A stretch of DNA of 9,344 bases from Thermoplasmata archaeon. Its GTDB lineage: Archaea; Thermoplasmatota; Thermoplasmata; Thermoplasmatales; Thermoplasmataceae. Positions within the stretch are counted from its first letter, which is position 1. Each line of letters begins with the position of its first letter. The stretch lies in assembly GCA_021797385.1 (NCBI GenBank), contig JAJZZW010000067.1:1-9344 (forward strand). The letters are read 5' to 3'. This document shows positions 5,965-9,344 of this stretch, piece by piece. A program made the translations under genes and the position numbers. The notes under the pieces are model-generated. The model ran no database searches, was not told the origin of the DNA, and saw only the letters and a program-made list of their open reading frames with translations.

Positions 5965-7448
5965 ATAAAAAGCCATATATAATAGCCGGTATTACGGTTG
6001 TTTTTATAGTTTTATATTTATATTTCCTGATAACTTCCCTCGTTCTCCTGGATAAAACTGTCACATTGAAGTTAATGAGCACAATTCTGATTTTAATAAA
6101 TGTATTTTTTATAATGCATTCCTTAGAATATATGTATTATTATGTATCAGCTTCATCAAAGTACGAAAATAGTGTGACATACTATTTCAGTATGTATTAT
6201 CCATTCCAAACATCTGTTTTTATTGCATGTTATAATGAGTCAGCCGACGTGCTTGAGGAAACAGTCATAAAAATCAAACAGATGTGCAGAATAGGAAATG
6301 GAGTACCTTACATTCTGGACGATTCCACCGATAAAAACAAAGCAGCAGCCATAAAGCAACTATGTGAAAAATATAGAGTTATATATATACACAGGGAAAA
6401 TAGGAGAGGTTACAAGGCAGGAGCACTGAATGACGTAATAAAAACTATTGATACAAAGTATTTTGCAGTATTTGATGCAGATCAACATCCACTGCCAGAG
6501 TTTCTGAATGAAACATTGCCTGTTATAGATGATGACGATAGCATAGCACTGGTCCAGGTTCCACAGAAATATGAAAATAATAATACCAATGTGGCGAAGG
6601 GTGCAAATGATATTCAACAGGTGTTTTATAATTTCATAACTGAGGGCAAGAGTCTCGAGGATAGCATGTTTTCCTGTGGATCCAATGTAGTTTATAGAAC
6701 TAAAGCAATTTTGTCTGTCGGTGGGTTCGATGAGAGTAATGTTACTGAAGATCTGGCAACTTCAATAAAATTGCATAAAAAGGGATATAGAACAGTATAT
6801 TATAGCAGACCATTGGCATCTGGGGAGGCACCGCAGACTTTAAATTCATATTTCATTCAGCAATCGAGATGGGCCCAGGGTTCTCTTGGGATATTTTTCA
6901 AGGTTATCAAATTACTTTTTAAAAGAAGAGCACTTACAGTGAGGCAGAAATTAGGGTACCTTGTAACTACATCATGGTATTTTGTAGGTTTGGTAAATAT
7001 AATGATGCTTATATTCCCATTACTGTTTATATTTTTTAATGTGGTTTCAATCATCACACCATCATTTTATATTTTTATATTTGCATTTTATATACTGTTT
7101 GAATTTGTTGCATTTGCCATAACTATTGTGAGTATACAGAAGTCTATTGTTCCATTACTGAGAAACGTATCACTAACGTTTATTAGTAGTCCCATATTTG
7201 TGAAATCAGCCTTTTATGCATTAATTGGGAAAAGGACTTCATTCAAGGTAACACCAAAGGAAGATTCTACCAAATTGCCCTTACGAGGAATTTGGGCTCA
7301 GGTGTTACTTATACTCATAACCGGCGCCGGGGCTTTATACTCTGTTATAAGATTTACACATGGTGGAACTGTACAGTATCTGTATAATGGAATGTTTTTA
7401 TTATATTTTTTTATTTTATCTTTATCAGTATTTTATTTCAATAAATAA
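5961..7448 (+). CDS. Cellulose-synthase-like membrane glycosyltransferase, family GT2
   Basis: 495 residues. Two N-terminal membrane helices (about 6-30 and 38-58) lead into a cytoplasmic GT-A domain with all processive GT2 motifs: DD at 120-121, the metal-binding DAD at 172-174, the acceptor-site FSCGSN at 237-242, the catalytic-base TED at 262-264, and QQSRW at 300-304. Helices then follow at about 333-361, 366-392, 445-465 and 472-493, and FKVTPK at 428-433 lies between them, where BcsA-type enzymes keep their gating-loop region. The family polymerises sugars from UDP- or GDP-sugars and passes the chain through the membrane. I expect an exopolysaccharide or surface glycan; the sugar is unknown. 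There is no PilZ domain, so bacterial c-di-GMP control does not apply. The ATG shares ATGA with the stop of the KaiC-like gene, which points to translational coupling and a joint function. Confidence 0.92.
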   Translation: MNKKPYIIAGITVVFIVLYLYFLITSLVLLDKTVTLKLMSTILILINVFFIMHSLEYMYYYVSASSKYENSVTYYFSMYYPFQTSVFIACYNESADVLEETVIKIKQMCRIGNGVPYILDDSTDKNKAAAIKQLCEKYRVIYIHRENRRGYKAGALNDVIKTIDTKYFAVFDADQHPLPEFLNETLPVIDDDDSIALVQVPQKYENNNTNVAKGANDIQQVFYNFITEGKSLEDSMFSCGSNVVYRTKAILSVGGFDESNVTEDLATSIKLHKKGYRTVYYSRPLASGEAPQTLNSYFIQQSRWAQGSLGIFFKVIKLLFKRRALTVRQKLGYLVTTSWYFVGLVNIMMLIFPLLFIFFNVVSIITPSFYIFIFAFYILFEFVAFAITIVSIQKSIVPLLRNVSLTFISSPIFVKSAFYALIGKRTSFKVTPKEDSTKLPLRGIWAQVLLILITGAGALYSVIRFTHGGTVQYLYNGMFLLYFFILSLSVFYFNK

Positions 7449-7494
7449 AAGAAAGTCTACCCCCCACTCATTTGTCTACTGTGTTGAAATTATA

Positions 7495-7851
7495 TCACAT
7501 ATCTGGTTGAAATGTCAAGCTTACACTGATTCCACCAGGAAAACTTATCCCAATATCAAGGTAAAGTGCCCCTATATTTTTTGCTATTACATCGAGATCT
7601 TTCTTTTCTTTCATAAACCAGTGACTGAGCAAATCAACAATATCAGGGCGTTTTTCCATTATAGAATTAACAAAGTTATTGAGCTTAAGAATTTTAAAAT
7701 ATGCATCATAAGGCTTTAAATCCCGTTCTATACTGATTTTCATTTCGTCATAAAGCTTCTCCATAAATCCGCTAAGGTCAGTATAATCCTGTGTAAAATC
7801 ATTTTCCGTTGCACTTCCTGTTTTCCATTTGTCATATAATTTGTCTAACAT
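7495..7851 (-). CDS. Unrecognised 118-residue protein
   Basis: I do not recognise a family. The sequence is mostly charged amphipathic helix (residues 1-95, many Lys, Asp and Glu) and ends with a hydrophobic strand-like stretch with two glycines, SFPGGISVSLTFQPDM. There is no signal peptide, membrane helix or cysteine pair. It is likely real: a TATA-like box sits 24 nt upstream of its ATG, as for its neighbours, and the composition is that of an ordinary soluble protein. The opposite strand has an overlapping frame (7360-7719) that is Ile/Tyr/Lys-rich and lacks a promoter; I treat that as a shadow. The gene is convergent with the glycosyltransferase (46 bp between stops) and divergent from the aldo/keto reductase. 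Confidence 0.7.
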   Translation of the reverse strand: MLDKLYDKWKTGSATENDFTQDYTDLSGFMEKLYDEMKISIERDLKPYDAYFKILKLNNFVNSIMEKRPDIVDLLSHWFMKEKKDLDVIAKNIGALYLDIGISFPGGISVSLTFQPDM

Positions 7852-7870
7852 AATAATATAAAGTATTATT

Positions 7871-7878
7871 TTATAAAT
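7871..7878 (-). promoter_or_regulatory. TATA-like box of the 118-residue protein gene
   Basis: On the minus strand this reads ATTTATAA, centred about 24 nt from the ATG at 7851. It supports both the start and the reality of the gene. Confidence 0.5.
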
Positions 7879-7943
7879 ATATTTAGCTTATTTGAAAATA
7901 TCTGAGAATTGATTATTTATATATTTGTCAAAAACATAATCTA

Positions 7944-7951
7944 TTTAAATA
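7944..7951 (+). promoter_or_regulatory. TATA-like box of the aldo/keto reductase gene
   Basis: TTTAAATA is centred about 25 nt before the ATG at 7973. It is only about 10 nt from the upstream GTG at 7958, which argues that 7973 is the real start. Confidence 0.5.
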
Positions 7952-7972
7952 TAATTCGTGTTGAGGAATTAC

Positions 7973-8809
7973 ATGATATACAGGGAATTCGGTAATACGT
8001 CATTTAAAACTTCGTGCATCGGAATGGGTACTTATTACGACATGAGATGGATTTTCAAAACATATCTGGGCATTTATAGCGGAAGGGAACAGAAAGAAGA
8101 TGCAATAAAATCAGGTATTGATAATGGGATAAATCTTATTGATACTGCAGAACTTTACCGGACTGAAAAAATTATAGCCCCTGTCATTAAGAATTACGAA
8201 CGTGATGAACTCTTTATAGCTACTAAGGTATTTCCAACACATTTATCTCCAAAATCTTTAGAAAGGGCATTGAATAGAAGCCTGAAAAATCTGGAAACAA
8301 ACTATGTTGATTTATATCAAATCCATTTTCCTAATCCCACAATTGATCTCAAAAAGACTCTAAGAACAATGGAAGGAATGATCGATGCAGGAAAAATAAA
8401 ATATATTGGCCTCAGTAATTTCTCTCTTAATCTATTAAAAAGATCTCAGGATATTCTATCAAAACACGAAATAACTTCTATACAGATAAATTACAATATA
8501 TTCCACAGAAAGAGTCAGAATGAACTGATTAAATACTGTGAACAAAACCATATAGCCGTAATGGCATATTTTCCTCTAGGTCACGGCAGGGTTACACAGA
8601 AACAGTACAATGAATACTTTGATTATGTAAGAAAAACAATAGGGAATGTACCCAATGCAAATATTGCATTAGCGTATTTGATAAGTAAAAATCAGAATGT
8701 ATTTCCGATACCCCGGGCTTCTAATCGATTTCATGTAACTCAGAATGCCAAATATTCAGATATTATATTAAATGAAGAGGATATAAAATATCTGGAGGAA
8801 AAGCTATAA
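7973..8809 (+). CDS. Aldo/keto reductase
   Basis: 278 residues from the ATG at 7973. A GTG at 7958 would add five residues, but the TATA-like box favours 7973, and MIYREFGNTS is a typical family N-terminus. The catalytic tetrad is complete: D57 and Y62 in LIDTAELY, K85 in IATKVFP, and H118 in YQIHFP. GLSNFS at about 143-148 and the late IPRASN (phosphate-binding loop of the cofactor pocket) are also present. These are soluble (beta/alpha)8-barrel enzymes that reduce aldehydes, ketones or sugars with NAD(P)H. The substrate is not evident. The region between residues 20 and 42 (YYDMRWIFKTYLGIYSGREQ) is more aromatic and longer than usual before the first barrel helix, and may shape the active site. 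The gene stands alone, with its own promoter and a divergent neighbour. Confidence 0.93.
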   Translation: MIYREFGNTSFKTSCIGMGTYYDMRWIFKTYLGIYSGREQKEDAIKSGIDNGINLIDTAELYRTEKIIAPVIKNYERDELFIATKVFPTHLSPKSLERALNRSLKNLETNYVDLYQIHFPNPTIDLKKTLRTMEGMIDAGKIKYIGLSNFSLNLLKRSQDILSKHEITSIQINYNIFHRKSQNELIKYCEQNHIAVMAYFPLGHGRVTQKQYNEYFDYVRKTIGNVPNANIALAYLISKNQNVFPIPRASNRFHVTQNAKYSDIILNEEDIKYLEEKL

Positions 8810-8880
8810 CATAAAAATTGCCATGTATATCTATATTGCTTGCAAAAATGCTTATCGTATCCGAACAATAAGAAAATAAA

Positions 8881-8888
8881 TATAAATA
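8881..8888 (+). promoter_or_regulatory. TATA-like box upstream of the 104-residue protein gene
   Basis: TATAAATA is centred about 22 nt before an ATG at 8907 and about 32 nt before the ATG at 8917. By the spacing seen at other genes here, transcription should begin near 8907. Confidence 0.5.
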
Positions 8889-8916
8889 AGAGAGTTTAAT
8901 ATTATAATGGAGAGAA

Positions 8917-9231
8917 ATGATAATAGCGTTGGTATCATTTATTGGAGGAAGACTATCAGAGGCCAGTAGTGATTCTTCCATGGACATGGATGATATGAAA
9001 AAGACACTTGCATATGCATTTCTGTATGATTTTCCAGTAAATGTTTATACGGAAAATGAAGACTACAGAATTTTTTCTTTACTATCGATTAAATACAATG
9101 ACCGTGGAAATCTGTTCTTTTCCGGAACATATTATTCAAATAGTGTGAGAATTAAGAAAAACTTTTCATGGAGAGAGATAAAAAGAATTGAAATCAATAT
9201 AGAAAAGGAACCTGAAAAATCCATTTATTAA
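8917..9231 (+). CDS. Unrecognised 104-residue protein
   Basis: I do not recognise a family. The core from about residue 28 looks like a small folded domain: a helix (KKTLAYAFLYDF), then several beta strands (PVNVYTENEDYRIFSLLSI, GNLFFSGTYYSN, RIKKNFSWREIKRIEINIE), ending in a charged tail. The first 21 residues (MIIALVSFIGGRLSEASSDSS) look less convincing, and translation may instead begin at the ATGs at 8980 or 8986 (MDMDDM). The promoter points to an ATG at 8907 in another frame that ends after 20 codons. GGAG at 8909-8912 lies four bases before the 8917 ATG and might serve as a Shine-Dalgarno site. Bases 9141-9160 of this gene recur inverted at the very end of the window. Confidence 0.6.
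   Translation: MIIALVSFIGGRLSEASSDSSMDMDDMKKTLAYAFLYDFPVNVYTENEDYRIFSLLSIKYNDRGNLFFSGTYYSNSVRIKKNFSWREIKRIEINIEKEPEKSIY
9141..9160 (+). repeat. 20-bp inverted repeat, left arm (inside the 104-residue protein gene)
   Basis: TAGTGTGAGAATTAAGAAAA matches the reverse complement of 9325-9344 at all 20 positions. It forms part of the SVRIKK codons of the gene. Confidence 0.9.
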
Positions 9232-9247
9232 AAATTATTTCAAAAAA
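9231..9247 (-). terminator. Oligo-T tract after the Arg-rich C-terminal fragment
   Basis: On the minus strand, GGTTTTTTGAAATAATTTTT follows the TAA at 9253-9255: a T6 tract (plus 9242-9247) and then a T5 tract. This fits an archaeal terminator for the gene entering from the right edge. Confidence 0.35.
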
Positions 9248-9252
9248 CCAAA

Positions 9253-9336
9253 TTAGTATTCCCTTTTATGGAAATTTCTGCCGTTTCTCGGAGTTCTACT
9301 TCTATTTCTATCTCCTGATGAAGGTTTTCTTAATTC
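9253..9336 (-). CDS. C-terminal tail of an Arg-rich protein, cut by the window end
   Basis: Read leftward, 27 codons end in TAA at 9253-9255: KPSSGDRNRSRTPRNGRN, then FHKREY. Such Arg/Asn/Gly/Ser tails are common at the C-terminus of RNA-binding proteins, including DEAD-box helicases, but the fragment is too short to assign. An in-frame TGA at 9337-9339 would block the frame upstream. That stop lies entirely within the 20-bp inverted arm at the window edge, so the frame is probably broken by an artefact and codons beyond 9324 should not be trusted. An oligo-T terminator follows the stop. It is convergent with the 104-residue protein gene, with 21 bp between stops. Confidence 0.45.
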   Translation of the reverse strand, partial: ELRKPSSGDRNRSRTPRNGRNFHKREY

Positions 9337-9344
9337 TCACACTA
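9325..9344 (-). repeat. 20-bp inverted repeat, right arm (last 20 bases of the window)
   Basis: Perfect inverted copy of 9141-9160, ending exactly at the window edge. It introduces an in-frame stop into the neighbouring minus-strand coding tail, which suggests a foldback or assembly artefact rather than genuine sequence. Confidence 0.9.

Noticed and set aside
7360..7719. Plus-strand frame of 119 codons spanning the glycosyltransferase end
   Set aside because: Overlaps two better genes, has no promoter, and is rich in Ile, Tyr and Phe from AT-rich antisense sequence.
7958..7972. GTG start for the aldo/keto reductase
   Set aside because: It would sit about 10 nt from the TATA-like box; the ATG at 7973 has normal spacing and a family-like N-terminus.

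Overview
The window looks like chromosomal DNA of an AT-rich, probably acidophilic archaeon, most likely of the Thermoplasmatales (Ferroplasma/Cuniculiplasma-like). The grounds are archaeal-type promoters (TATA-like boxes centred about 24-27 nt before the start codon, so apparently leaderless genes), the near absence of usable Shine-Dalgarno sites, and the gene families present. The taxonomic call is inference. Both ends cut through genes, so this may be a whole contig; the right end carries a suspicious inverted copy of nearby sequence.

Layout. (1) 1-798, minus: N-terminal 266 residues of an ornithine cyclodeaminase / mu-crystallin family dehydrogenase. It is divergent from (2) 916-2514, plus: a B12-binding-domain radical SAM enzyme, a candidate membrane-lipid modifying enzyme. 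(3) 2539-2916, minus: a small GntR/YtrA-type repressor, convergent with the radical SAM gene. (4) 3092-4351, minus: a 12-helix MFS transporter whose stop codon lies inside one of two identical 29-bp direct repeats (3021-3049 and 3086-3114). (5) 4555-5964 and 5961-7448, plus: a tight two-gene operon with ATGA overlap. It joins a zinc-ribbon / KaiC-like protein with a ruined Walker A motif to a cellulose-synthase-like membrane glycosyltransferase with every catalytic motif intact. This is the most interesting unit. (6) 7495-7851, minus: an unrecognised 118-residue protein. (7) 7973-8809, plus: an aldo/keto reductase with an intact catalytic tetrad. (8) 8917-9231, plus: an unrecognised 104-residue protein with an awkward start. 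(9) 9253-9336, minus: the Arg-rich C-terminal tail of a further gene cut by the window end.

How the parts may work together. The glycosyltransferase probably makes and exports a surface polysaccharide, and the KaiC-like partner is a plausible regulator of it. The GntR regulator and MFS pump could form a small efflux/response pair, and the GntR protein might also act on the radical SAM promoter, which has a perfect 9-bp inverted repeat against its start codon. The left part (1-2.5 kb) is visibly richer in G+C than the 4.5-9.2 kb part: hand counts of single 60-nt lines give 28/60 at 2041, 21/60 at 5281 and 13/60 at 6061.

No stretch over 300 bases lacks a gene. The longest gap, 4352-4554, holds two opposing promoters and a short inverted repeat. 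I saw no tRNA, rRNA, insertion sequence or convincing CRISPR array.
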